Source: Phascolomyces articulosus (lineage: Eukaryota > Mucoromycota > Mucoromycetes > Mucorales > Lichtheimiaceae). From it: a stretch of DNA of 64,000 nt. The DNA is taken from NCBI GenBank assembly GCA_025677815.1, contig JAIXMP010000004.1, forward strand, positions 434,001-498,000, read 5' to 3'. Every line of letters begins with the position of its first letter. Positions within the stretch are counted from its first letter, which is position 1. Positions 37,990-49,940 of the stretch are shown in pieces. A program made the translations under genes and the position numbers. The notes beneath the pieces are model-generated. The model was not told where the DNA came from. It did no database searches and saw only the letters and a program-made list of their open reading frames with translations.

Positions 37990-39795
37990 ATGTTAGATAT
38001 TGATGAAATTCGTAAGTGAACACTTTTTTTACTGCACTTTTCTTATCTTGTACTATAATAATAGAATGATAAGGTTTTCTTTCCTAACTCCATATTTTAT
38101 TTATTAGCAAGCCAACATACTGAAAGCACAGTTCCATGCTTTATCGCAGGTCTTGTAGGAGGCATGTCATAACCTATAAGCTCTTCTCTCTCTTTTTAAG
38201 ACCTTCACGTAATAATCAACGTGGAGCAATATGGAATAACACAGTGCATTAACTTATTATATAACTATTAGGTCTCTCCGGACTTGCTGTGGGACATCCG
38301 TTTGGTAAGAAAGATATATTGTTGTGGTTGCATAATAAATAGAACAACGGTGAATGAATAATATTATGCTAATTAAATTCTCTTTAACTGCTTTAGACAC
38401 AGGTACGTTGTTGTTGCATACGTATAATAGATATAAACCATGATAAAATAGTATTGATTTATCAAATATACACTATTATAACTGTAGTGAAAGTGCGTTT
38501 ACAAGCACAAAAGCCATCGACAAAATATAAAGGAACTTTGGATTGCTTTATTTCAACAGTACGACAAGAAAAGGTTTGTGTATATATATAATTTACGTTT
38601 ACCCTATTGTTGATTTGAAATGATGATTCATTTTGTTAACAGGGTAATGTTCAATGACTTTTATTATTTTTATACCAGATTTTTGGATTATATAAAGGAA
38701 TGGCCTCGCCTGCGGTATGTTATTATTCTGACCCCACTACTGAAAATGTATAAATTATAATAAATATGTCCTATGTGTTAGTTAGGCTGGTGTTGCTGTC
38801 GTCAACGCTCTCGTGTTTGGGTCATTCGACTGGTTGATAAAGTTACAAGAAAAGCACCGTAAACATACAAATAACGTCATCGGCTCTTCTGGTGCCACTG
38901 GTGTTCTTCAACCGTCATTGCTACAAATAATGGCGGCAGGAATGGGTGCAGGTGTCATTACAAGGTAAAAAAAAGAAATTGTGTTCCTTTCGCACGCTAG
39001 TAACATATAAAGAAGAGTAATGATTTTAACTGGTTTACATCAATTTATGGGGCGCGCGCATTTTATATATAAAAAAATAATTGTGGGAAAAGTTTCGTCA
39101 CTTGTCCAATGGAGTTAGCCAAAGTACAACTTCAAAATCAAACCATATCAACACCAACGATGAAGGGACCTATAGACTGCTTAACACAAATTTATAAACG
39201 ACGAGGCATACGAGGATGTTTCACAGGGATGGCTCCAACTGTTATTAGAGAACTTAGTTTTGGACCGTATTTCGTTACATATGAATGTATATCTAGAGTT
39301 TCGGGTGGTGGGCGTGATATTACTGGGCCGAAAGTAATTTTTGCAGGAGGTATAGCTGGTATGATTGCATGGTGTTCTACTTATCCTGCAGGTAATATCA
39401 TTGTTCCTTCCATTTAAAATGTTTACTTTTTTATTTTCTTTTATCGTCATTGTTATTATTATTGGATCTAATGAAATTGGGTACACTATTTTTTTTAATA
39501 TATATAATTTATGCACTCTTGTCTTTTTTACTAACGAATAATAATAATATCCATTTTAGATGTAATTAAAACGCGTATCCAAGCAAATCCAGGGGAGTAT
39601 AAAAGTATGATAGATTGTGCTCGCCAATGTTATAAAAGCGAAGGAATCAATATCATGTTTCGAGGTCTTTTTCCAACATTACTTAGAGCATTTCCCTCCA
39701 ACGCTGCGACTTTTGTCGCCTATACATGGACAATGAAAGTGTTAACAGAAGATACCAGAGCCTTGGGTCAAAGCACGGCGGCCGCAATTATTTAA
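37990..39795 (+). CDS. Mitochondrial carrier (SLC25 family)
   Basis: Nine exons give 316 aa: 37990-38011, 38108-38161, 38272-38304, 38397-38402, 38488-38573, 38679-38714, 38786-38964, 39093-39391, 39560-39795. Three carrier repeats are visible with signatures PFDTVKVRLQ, CPMELAKVQLQ and YPADVIKTRIQ, each followed by the usual G-[FL]-[YFR]-[KR]-G block (GLYKGMASP, GCFTGMAPTVIRE, IMFRGLFPTLLRA). The opening CFIAGLVGGLSGLAVGHP is closest to the amino-acid/carnitine branch (SLC25A29/45/48-like, yeast Crc1/Ymc group). It should sit in the inner mitochondrial membrane; the substrate cannot be read from sequence. Exon 4 is only 6 nt (ACACAG) and intron 2 uses a GC donor; both are needed to rebuild GHPFDTVKV. 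It is convergent with Lon, 171 bp apart. Confidence 0.88.
38162..38271 (+). other. GC-AG intron in the carrier gene
   Basis: Donor GGAG|GCATGT and acceptor CTATTAG|GTCTC. Only this joint turns LVG-G into LVGGLSGLAVGHPF in frame; the nearest GT donor (38156) would delete conserved residues and shift frame. Confidence 0.7.
38397..38402 (+). other. 6-nt coding microexon
   Basis: ACACAG is flanked by TTTAG and GTACGT. With one base from exon 3 and two from exon 5 it encodes D-T-V of the first carrier signature PFDTVKV. Confidence 0.82.
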
Positions 39796-39966
39796 AATAA
39801 AATAACAACTTTTTTTTATATAAAACAGTCTAAGTTATAATTCTTATAATCAATCACAAGACCAAAATTTTTGTTTTTGTGTTTTACCCACGATTTTTAA
39901 TGCGTAAGTTTCAGTTTTTATTTTTTATATGGAAAAAATAAATATTTGTGAGTTTACAAAAAAGGT

Positions 39967-42900
39967 TTATGAATCATTGTTGTCGTCAGGCTTTTCATCT
40001 TGTTTACGCATTTCGTCTTCTGGCAAGACGTTTTCCCACACTTTTTCAGCTTCATCTTTAGTTACATCCTTGAAGCAAATATTAAACACATCCATATAAT
40101 TCTCTACGGGGATACCTGTCATGCCTTCTTTAACATGATCGGGTAATTCCTCCCAATCAGAAACATTATCATGAGGGAATAAAATGGTATCAATATTGGA
40201 TCGTTTTGCAGCGATTGTCTTTTCTTTCAATCCACCAATCTTGAGTACTTTGCCAGTTGTAGTTAATTCACCCGTCATTGCAATGTTTGATTTCACTGAT
40301 TTGTTCAGTGCCAATGAAATAAGTGAAGTGGCCATAGTAACACCTGCCGATGGGCCTATTTTTTTTTATGCATGTCATTTGAGTTAATACTTCTCTTTTT
40401 TTCCTCTCTCTAAGCAGACAAAAAATGTACCCGAACAAATGAATGATATATAAATACATACCATCTTTGGGTGTTGCTCCAGCAGGACAATGTAAATGTA
40501 CACGGGCTTTATCAAAAAATCGGTTTCCAGGGAAACGTGATGCCATTAATGATTTGGCAAATGTATAGGCGATACTAGTAGATTCTTTCATTACATCACC
40601 AAGTTGACCCGTTTTGGATAAGTGTGGATGCGATTTTGGTGTGAGAGACGATTCAAGTACAGATTCGATATAAAGAGAAGATCCACCTTGATATTGAAAA
40701 ATGACAATATAATAGTGAAGTTAGATAGCCATACATTTCATTGTTAATAATAATATATACAAACATGCACCCATCAAACACCAATTAAATACTTTACCCA
40801 TACTAGTCCACGCCAAACCCATAATAACACCAGGGGGAGTTTTTTCATAAAGTCTATCTGATTGAAACACAGGTGGACCAACATAATCCTTCAGGTTCTT
40901 TGAAGTAATTTCGAGTTTGATATCACCAGGTACTTCAAGGGGCGTTCGTTCTTCAAACGTTTTTTCTTGACCGACTTCTTTTTCAGGTGACGGATGATCT
41001 GCCATGACTGGATCATTGGATCGTTTATCGTGTGGGAGAAGATTGGGTGAATCGCCCTTTTCTTGTTCCAAGTGGTCTTCACCCACTTGTTCCACAATAT
41101 TAAATGCAGCCTTTCGATACACCTTATCAATTTGTTTTTTCAAATTACGAACACCACTCTCACGACAATAATTCTTGATCAATGTATCCACAGCATCATG
41201 AGTAAGGGTAACATCAATATGTTCTAAACCTGCAGCAATCTTAGCTGCTGGTGCAAGATAACGTTCCGCAATAGCCTCCTTTTCTTCAGCAATATAACCT
41301 GATAACTGGATTACTTCCATACGATCGAGTAATGGACCTGGGATAGTATCAAGTACATTGGCTGTACAGACAAACAAAACCTTGGAAAGATCAACAGGAA
41401 CATCCATATAATGATCCAAGAAACTACCATTTTGTTCTGGATCCAATAGTTCAAGCAAAGCAGAGGATGGATCCCCTTGATGGCCACGACCAATCTTGTC
41501 AATTTCATCGATCAGAACAAGGGGATTCTCAGTTTTGACTTTCTTTAATGCTTGAATCACTTTGCCTGGCATGGCACCTACGTAGGTACGTCGATGTCCT
41601 TTGATTTCAGCAACATCCGTTAATCCACCGACAGAGAACCGATAAAATTCACGATCCAATGCACGTGCAATACTCTTGCCAATAGATGTCTATATATAAG
41701 AAATCATAATGTATTAGAATATATATGTATATATATGTGCGTGGAATAATAAACGTGTAAATTGATTTTCATATACGGTTTCGTATAAGAATAGTATATT
41801 ACCTTTCCCGTTCCCGGTGGTCCAACCAGACATAAAATCTTGCCTTCTACTGTTCCTCTAAGTTTTCCAACCGCAATGAATTCGAGGATACGATCTTTAA
41901 CATCCTTGAGTCCATAGTGATCCTCATCCAACACTTTTTGAGCATGGTTAATGTTGTAATTCTCTCTTGATCTCTGACCCCAAGGAATTTGGGTGATCCA
42001 GTCAAGATAATTCCGTGTTACATTAAATTCGGATGCTGCTGGCTCTAAATGGGCAAGTTTGCTGATTTCCTATTTGATTTTAAAGAAACGCGCATGAATT
42101 AAATAATTTCTCATCTCCTCGCAATGATTGCCATCGTTTGAATATATATTTACCTCATCAAACACTTTCTTGACAGCTTCAGGCATATCCAACATTTGTG
42201 CCTTTTCTTTAAATCCTTCCACAAGCTTATCCTTGCCATCGCTTTCTATACCAAGTTCCTTTTTGATCCCTTTCAATTGTTCCATCAAATAATATTCTCG
42301 TTGGCGTTTTGCAATCTTGCTTTCCACTTCTTTGGAAATTTTGCTTTGCAATTGAGCATTCATCAGTTCTTTTTTAAGCACCAAAAGTGCCTTTTGTAAT
42401 CGATCACCAATAGGAAGTGTCTCAAGGACATCTTGTAATTCTTCAGGTTCGGCAGCCGACACGGCAGCAGCAAAATCAGCCAATTTTCCTGGTTCTTCAA
42501 ATACATTTCCAGCAGATTGTGACATTGAAAAACTTGCAATTTGGTCACGAAAAAGAGGATTCAAAGAGGCAATATCCTTGAATACCGATACGATTTCTGA
42601 AGTGACTGCACGAATTGTTTGATCTTTTTTCGAATAAGACGGTTCTACGAGATTTTCTACATTGGCAAGTGATACATGGTGTTCCTGTGCAAGGAATGCT
42701 GTTGCATATTGTGCATCGTTTGTTTTTTCGGCTTCTTTATCCAATTTTTCTGAAGAAAAAAAAATGAAAAGGATGAATTACGTATGCAGTTTACTCTTGG
42801 TTTTTTCATAATCATCCGACTTACCAATGGTTTCCTCCACCTTTTCATTATGCATATGATGTTCATCAGATTTTTCCATTTCTTCTTTTGCCTTAGTAGA

Positions 42901-43887
42901 CTCTACTTTATGTCGTTCTTCTTTTTCTCGTTCATGTTGTAATCTTTCTTCTTTTTCACGTTCTAGTATTTTTTCCTGATCATGTTTTAATTTTTCCATG
43001 GCTGCTCCTGGAGGAATGATATCTGTGATCTTGATCCGCCGATGAGGATAAAGTACAGCTGTCAACCCAGCGTCCTTATCTCCTCCAGCCATTCCTCCAC
43101 TAGCACCTGCTGGGAATACACTAGTTATTTGTGCAAATACACCCACATCATATACTTGATCCATATTGGTGACAGTATCAATATCCATGTTTTCATCCTT
43201 GAGTAAAAATGCGCCCACATAGGGTTGTCCTCGTTTCAACAAATCTTTGATAGCTGCAGTCACATTAGGATCCTTGACGACCACTGCTTTATAAAACCCA
43301 GGAAACAACGGCCTTCGTCCGATTGGAAGGGCCAAGACTTGAGGATATACATCTGGTACTGATGGCTTTTGCAACTGATTATCAATCACATGGAATGTCG
43401 ATGAAGGTTTTCCGTCGTTCCCACCACCATGACCATCTCCTTCACCATTTTCATTATTATGACCATCACTGTTACCACCTGATGATGCCGCACCATTATT
43501 GCCAGCATCAGACCCGCCGCCTTCACCAGGAATACCAGCCGCATTATCATCTTTTGGATCTCGTTCTCGTAGATAATACGCGTCTGTAGATGCAGATCGA
43601 ACTCCCCACCGCTGATATTCACCTTTTTGTAAAGGTTGTAAAGTAACAAGTAAAGAACGTGTAGGACTTGCCTTCAACGTCTTGTATAATGTTTCACCTC
43701 CTCCAAATAGCGTCAGTGGAGAAGCTTTACTTGCACATGACGAGAATTGACGTGCTGTTGCAGACGTTTCTCCACCACTGGCATTATGTAATGCTGTTGA
43801 GTTGGCTTGTAAATGGGAAATAAGTGTACTGTTGAATTTACAGCGTGGAATTGTTTTTGACACATGAAAAAGAAAGGAATGATTCAT
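39967..43887 (-). CDS. PIM1: Mitochondrial Lon protease (PIM1)
   Basis: Six exons on the minus strand (43887-42825, 42749-42154, 42069-41803, 41689-40798, 40686-40462, 40355-39967) make 1143 aa, close to yeast Pim1. A basic presequence ([18 protein letters not shown]) is followed by a Gly/Asn/Asp-rich linker, the LonN domain ([20 protein letters not shown]), a highly charged Lys/Glu insert, the coiled helical region, Walker A GPPGTGK|TS split by intron 3, Walker [11 protein letters not shown], and the protease domain. The catalytic dyad is Ser1017 in KDGPSAGVT and Lys1060 in GGLKEK, 43 residues apart as in other Lon proteins. Intron 5 splits the Gly codon two residues before the serine. It degrades misfolded and oxidised matrix proteins and helps mtDNA maintenance. 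An upstream TTG of the same frame is not taken as start. Confidence 0.95.
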
Positions 43888-43971
43888 TATCCCAAAAAAA
43901 TAAATAAATGGAGTCAATGACTTGATTCGTCAGCGAAAAGTGTTGTGAATAATAAAATAACGCAAACACAC

Positions 43972-44146
43972 TAGTATGAGGGTTTGCATTGTCGTCGGTA
44001 ATTTTTCTGATACGGCGAGCCAATGCGGGTGGTCCCAGTTTACCATGCAACTGTGTTCCTTTGCCAGCTAATTCGGTTACAGACTGGTAGTCATTGTTAG
44101 CATGAAATGACATATTCTTCATTGCTACTCCTATACCACTTTCCAT
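43972..44146 (-). CDS. Possible small gene or upstream exon before Lon
   Basis: An ATG-led minus-strand frame encodes about 58 residues of balanced, protein-like composition including TQLHGKLGPPALARRIRKIT and ends at a possible donor (ACTA|GTGTGT at 43971). It lies 85 bp upstream of the Lon ATG on the same strand. I could not splice it to Lon in the Lon frame, and reading through gives 102 codons that overlap the Lon start out of frame. It may be a separate short gene, a 5' leader frame of the Lon transcript, or a relic. I do not recognise the protein. Confidence 0.35.
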
Positions 44147-44290
44147 CCTCTCCCTTTCAAGGATTCATTATGTAAATAATTTACATACGTATTGGCTAAA
44201 TTGATTTATTATCCAAAGAACGTGCGATACTCTGCAAGATGATTAGATGACTCCCTGTTACTAGCAGGAGGAATAATGGAATTAACAAGC

Positions 44291-44298
44291 TATATAAA
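44291..44298 (+). promoter_or_regulatory. TATA box of the chitin-binding protein gene
   Basis: TATATAAA lies 93-100 bp upstream of the ATG at 44391, with a T-rich leader between. The match and spacing are typical for a strong core promoter. Confidence 0.65.
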
Positions 44299-44390
44299 GA
44301 GGGATATTTATACAGCCATTTTTTCCTTCTTTCTTTATCAAAACCATTTATTCTACATATTTAAACCATTTATTATTAACAACACGAAAA

Positions 44391-44672
44391 ATGAAGAATC
44401 AACACACTACACAATTCCTACTTTTTGTTGTCATGGCCATCTTGTTTCTCGGTAGCAGTGATACCTTAGTTCAAGCCAAAAAAGCCAATTTGAAATGTCC
44501 TATCCCTGGTGGCAAGAAATATGCCCCTTATCCCGGAAGTTATTGTGTTGACTATTATAGCTGCGATGGACCTAATGGATCCGCTGTCACTCTTAGTTGT
44601 CCTGGTGGTTGGATGTTTAATAGCAAGACACAGCAGTGTGCTTCAAGTGCTCAAGTCCAATGCAAGAATTAA
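44391..44672 (+). CDS. Small secreted chitin-binding protein (CBM14/peritrophin-A)
   Basis: A single exon of 93 aa. Residues 1-29 form a signal peptide (hydrophobic core FLLFVVMAILFLG, likely cut after VQA). The mature part holds six cysteines in peritrophin-A order: KCPIPGGKKYAPYPGSYC, DYYSCDGPNGSA, SCPGGWMFNSKTQQC and a final VQCKN; the spaced aromatic residues and the PGGWMFN block before the fifth Cys fit CBM14. Such domains bind chitin in arthropod matrices and in some fungal secreted proteins such as Avr4-type effectors that shield hyphal walls. It is followed 2 kb downstream by a chitin synthase on the same strand and is divergent from Lon. Codon use is fairly C-rich for the window, suggesting good expression. 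The ATG context AAAAATGAAG is typical. Confidence 0.87.
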   Translation: MKNQHTTQFLLFVVMAILFLGSSDTLVQAKKANLKCPIPGGKKYAPYPGSYCVDYYSCDGPNGSAVTLSCPGGWMFNSKTQQCASSAQVQCKN

Positions 44673-46636
44673 TTATCTACTATATAGATATGTCCGTAGT
44701 ATATATATATATATATATATATTCCTGTTTTCACACTCTATTTTTTTGTACCTTATCATATCCACACATGCCAAGTTGTAAAGCCACAACAATAAAAAAG
44801 ATAGTATATACCTTATATTAAAAATAGAGAGAGATCCTCTCCTTTTTTTAGTGTCAGTAGCAGATGATGTAAAGAATAAGAAGTATAAGCCGCGGTATTA
44901 TGGCCGACTGCATTAAATATATTTTTAAGAAAGCGAAGGTAACAACCATATTAGTTCTAGTAAGAATTTAATCAGCAAGATCAATACGATAATAAATAGA
45001 AACAATTATAATTTTATAGTCTAGTAGGATTTATGGTAACAAGAGGAGAAAAAGTGCTAATATTTATATACCTGATGACACAGTGCTGGCTCTTTATGGT
45101 AATGCAAAAAAAAAAAAAAATATCATCAGTTGACAATGATCAATATACTTCTTCCGTTATTGTATAATCAATAAATCCATAATTATGGTTGTATGATACT
45201 AATATAAATAATTTAAAAATTACAAGAAGTATATCAACATAGCTGAACCCTATAATTGTAAAAAAACAACAATTTGTGCTTGTGTCGCCTTTAATCCCAG
45301 TAATGGTATGATTTTAGAGTGTGAGGAAGGGGGCTTTGCTTCTTGTCAAAAGTGTATTTAGTAACTTATTTTAGTGGCTGATAAATGCTGTTTCTTTTTG
45401 TGTAGCCGAAATCTTTAATTATCCATATTTTGAAAGATGACCGAAGAGGTATCTTCTTGAATAATTGTAGAAAATAATAAAAAACGATGAATGCTTTTCT
45501 GGTAAGTGATGTGTCTATTATGTATATATGATTCCTATGAGTTAATATAGAATATTATAGAGAAGCGAGGAGTTATAATAAAAATAATAAAGGTGAAACA
45601 TCCATTTTGTATGTAAAGATTTATTTGGTGTTGAATGTTAAAAAAAGCATCACTCAAAAATTGATAATTGCTAATTTAACTTTTCTAATTTATTGATTGA
45701 AACGTACACGTTTCCCACTCTTCTTGTGTTGTTTTCACTTTCGGCCATTGAACTTTCTTCACTTTTTCCTCCTCTTGAATATTTTACTCCATGTGGCTAG
45801 ATCAGATCAATTTTTTACTTATGTTTAAAAATAAAACCATACTGGTATAATGAATGGATTCATATTATTATAAAAAAAGAGAGAGAAAAGCATAAGATGT
45901 TTAAATATATCATTCATTATCCTCATCTTCTATCATTATATAGCAGCACTTGCATTCATTTAAGAAAAACACATGGGGAGGATTACCTAGAAGAGTTGAA
46001 GGGGCGGGGCTTTGCTAAGTGATGATTTTTTGATGGAAAGTAGTACAGATCAATTAAATGCGATTTCGATTTTTACCCGTGTTCCGTTCACATTTATAGA
46101 CAACCCACTCTACTCTTTTTTAATTTTTTTCACCGCCATGAGTTATAATTGGAATTTCTTCTCCCCTTAATTTTATTATTATTATAAGATGAACTCAGTC
46201 ATTATTATTATTATTTCTGTATATAATATATGAAAATGTGTTCATGTGTGCCCAAGTCTAAGTTTAAGTGGTAGTAGTAAGGTATACATTCACACATACA
46301 ACAAAGAAGGAGGGGGAGAGTATAATTAACATGTTGATGAGTGGGGCGATGAGTAAACTTTGAAATAGCGAAACTGTTGCTTGTAATGATTGATTCCCGC
46401 TTTTTAGTGTAACCTTGTCATTTTTTTTGTGATATAAATTGCCAATGGCCCGTCCATTTCACTGCTTGCTTTTCCTTTTGCAGATTGGATTCTTTTTCTT
46501 ACTTTTCTTGTAAGTTATTTAGTCGCATTGATGGCAAATGGACCCTTTTTTGTTTGTTCATGGTAAACTAACAGTGATACATATAACCTTACCTTCTTCA
46601 TCATTATCATCCATTCAGGTTATCATATAACAGATC
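44673..46636. other. Spacer between CBM14 gene and chitin synthase
   Basis: About 2 kb, AT-rich, no gene seen. It starts with a (TA)n tract in the CBM14 3' UTR (about 44700-44721). The last 600 bp before the chitin synthase ATG contain TTATTATT runs and a CT-rich stretch and probably hold its promoter. Confidence 0.55.
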
Positions 46637-47814
46637 ATGTATCATAACGACTTTGATTCAACAAGGTCACCAGGTACACCACCTGTACCTCCTTATACAG
46701 AACAATACCCACTTCAAGATACTTCGTTTTCCAATCAACCACCTATGCAACGAGGCCATGATCCTTTCAATGAAGAGCAACAACATCATGTTGAAACAAT
46801 GAATCAACCATTACTTGGAAGTCCCATGTCTCCGCATGTAGACTCTCCTCGGTCACCTTTCTCTCGAACTGTTGGTGGCAGTGGTGGACTTCAATTTGTA
46901 GAACCAGCTTCTCCTGGCCCTCGTTATGGTGAAGCACCTCGTCGACAACCAAGAAGATATAAAACAGGCAAATTATCTTTTTTTATTATTTTTTATTTTT
47001 ATGGATAGGAGATTGGATGGTAATTCTTTGGTTAAGTTCTATGGAAGACTAATATTTTTATTTTACGATAAAACAGTGAGAAAGGTCAAGTTGACCGGTG
47101 GTAACCTTGTTTTGGACAATCCTGTTCCCAGCAAATATTTGGAACGTTTACCTAACAAAGTAGACCATGAATTCAATCATATGCGTTATACGGCAGCAAC
47201 ATGCGATCCATCTGAATTCATTGAAAAGAAATATCAATTACGACAAAATCTTTTGAGTAGAGAAACTGAGCTTTTTATTGTATTGACCATGTACAACGTA
47301 AGACAAGACAAAAAAAATCCCCCCTTTTTAGTGTAATTTATATCAACAAAGAAAAACTGACCAATCATAATTACAGGAAGATGAAGTTTTGTTTACTCGT
47401 ACATTGCATGGTGTCATGAAGAATATTGCTCATTTATGTTCTCGTTCTCGTTCAACAACCTGGGGTGAAGATGGATGGAAGAGTAAGTATCGTCCTCAAT
47501 TGTATGTGTGGGGAAGAAAAGGTGGAAAGAAAGAACGGAAGGAATGGTAGTTAAATTATATAATATATTGGGTGAAATTAAGGATTTGCTAGAAAAGAAA
47601 AAGATATTAATAATTCAATTATTATTTTATTTTAATAGAGGTGGTTGTTTGTGTTGTATCTGATGGCCGTACCAAAATCAATCAACGCACATTGTCTGTC
47701 TTAGCAGCATTGGGTTGTTATCAAGAAGGTATTGCTAAAAATATTGTCGAAGGTAAACCGGTCACAGCACATATTTATGAGGTAAGAAATTGTATGAGAT
47801 AGAATGTGTGCGTG

Positions 47815-47854
<40 letters not shown>

Positions 47855-49940
47855 CCTCGTGCATATTCGCTCCTTATAATAATATATAATTAACATGCTC
47901 TTTACATTATCCGACCCTCGTTATATACTCCTTCCTGTTTCTTTATTTTCAAATATGGTAGCACACAACTCAACTCTCTGTGGATCCCGATATGAACTTC
48001 CGTGGTACTGAAAAGGGTATCGTCCCTACTCAAATGCTATTCTGTCTCAAGGAAAAGAACCAAAAGAAAATCAATTCCCATCGATGGTTTTTCCAAGCCT
48101 TTGGTCCACTTATCAAACCCAATGTTTGTGTCTTGATTGATGTTGGTACTCGACCTGGTCATACATCCATTTACCATTTATGGAAAGCTTTCGACATTAA
48201 CAAAAACACAGCAGGTGCTTGTGGTGAAATTCGTGCCATGACAGGTAAAGCTGGTGTTGCTTTATTGAATCCATTGGTTGCTTCACAAAACTTTGAATAT
48301 AAAATGTCCAATATTTTGGATAAACCTCTTGAATCTGTCTTTGGTTATATTTCTGTCTTACCCGGTGCTTTCTCTGCTTATCGTTACACTGCTCTTCAAA
48401 ATGATGTCAATGGCCATGGCCCTCTTGAAAAGTACTTTATGGGTGAAAAGCAACATGGTAGTGATGCTGATATCTTTACTGCAAACATGTATCTTGCTGA
48501 AGATCGTATCTTATGTTATGAATTGGTTGCAAAGAAGGATGCAAAGTGGTCCTTGCATTACGTATCAAACTCATATGGTGAAACGGATGTCCCCGATAAT
48601 GTTCCTGAATTCATTTCCCAGCGCCGGCGTTGGCTCAATGGTTCATTCTTTGCTGGTATCTACGCTCTTGTTCACTCTGGTAAACTCTGGCGTTCAAACC
48701 ATAACTTTATTCGCAAGATTTTCTTTATGATTCAAGGCATTTATCAAACATATCAATTAATTTTCTCTTGGTTTGCCATCGTAAGTTATTTTCATTCCCA
48801 TTTTCTGTTTGTAGTTTGTTATAAATATAAAAGTGATATCCATAATAGGTGTTGTGCTTGATTTTTAACTTACACAAAAAAAATGGTATTACCATATTCT
48901 ATATTTAGGGCAATTTCTATCTTACTTTCTATATCATGACTACCTCTATGGAATCTGACTACCTCGACCCCAAACCTTTCTCTAGTGATGTTGCAAGATA
49001 CCTTCATATCAGTTTCAACTATGTATATATAGTTCTACTTGTTATTCAATTTATTATTGCTATGGGTAATCGTCCACAAGGTTTCAAATGGGCGTACTTT
49101 ATGAGTATTGTATTCTTTGCGGCGCTTATGGCTTATATCATGTTCTGTACTATTTGGATCACGGCTGTGGGTGTGGACAGTGCCATCGACGAAGCGAAAC
49201 AATCGGATGACATGTTTATGGCTCTGATTGGTCAAAGTGCATTCCGAGAAGTCATTGTTGCTGTTGTTTCTACCTACATCATTTATTTCCTTGCAAGCTT
49301 CATGTTCCTTGATCCTTGGCATATGTTTACTAGTTTTATCCAATGTAAGCTTGAAAAAAATAGTTATATAGAGAATAAGGAGAAAAGGGTGGTCGATTGA
49401 CACAGAATTTCCTAACGAAACAATTTATTCATTTATATAGATATTTTCATGTCACCTTCCTATATCAATGTGCTTAACATTTATGCATTCTGTAATACCC
49501 ATGATGTGTCCTGGGGTACCAAGGGTGACAATAGTGTTTCAACGGAACTTGGTGTAGTCAAAGCAAAGAAAGGCAAGGATGGTGATCATCATGTGGAAGT
49601 TGAAGTACCTACTGAACAAAAGGATCTTAATGATCAATACGAAGAAGCTTGTATGGAACTCAAAAAACAAGTCGTGGCTGCTCCCGAAAAACGTGACGCA
49701 AAGACAAAGCAAGAGGATTATTACAAAGCTTTCCGTACTCGGTTAGTATTATCATGGGTCATTACCAACATGGCCTTGGTCGCTGTTATTACAAACGGTC
49801 AAATCTTGGAATGGTTCGGTACATATGAAGAACGTAGTACCGTCTATCTTGGTTTTATCCTTTGGTCTGTAGCTGGTCTCTCTGCATTCCGTTTCATTGG
49901 ATCATGTCTTTACATGGTCTTTAAAATCTTCAAACGTTAA
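46637..49940 (+). CDS. Chitin synthase, division I (class I-III type)
   Basis: Seven exons (46637-46967, 47077-47297, 47377-47482, 47639-47781, 47962-48780, 48909-49344, 49441-49940) give 851 aa. After a Pro/Gln-rich cytosolic leader come [20 protein letters not shown] (across intron 1), [32 protein letters not shown], the UDP-GlcNAc site region [54 protein letters not shown] and the catalytic [17 protein letters not shown], then several membrane helices. It polymerises UDP-GlcNAc into wall chitin at the plasma membrane. No myosin motor or cytochrome-b5 domain is present, which excludes classes V and VII. Intron 1 uses a GC donor. Intron 4 carries a long TG repeat. Confidence 0.96.
46968..47076 (+). 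other. GC-AG intron in the chitin synthase gene
   Basis: Donor ACAG|GCAAAT, acceptor AAAACAG|TGAG. The joint restores the family block [11 protein letters not shown]. No usable GT lies near the end of the conserved exon sequence. Confidence 0.75.
47805..47851 (+). repeat. (TG)n microsatellite in chitin synthase intron 4
   Basis: About 23 TG-type units, interrupted by two CG steps, start 23 bp downstream of the exon 4 donor. Confidence 0.92.
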
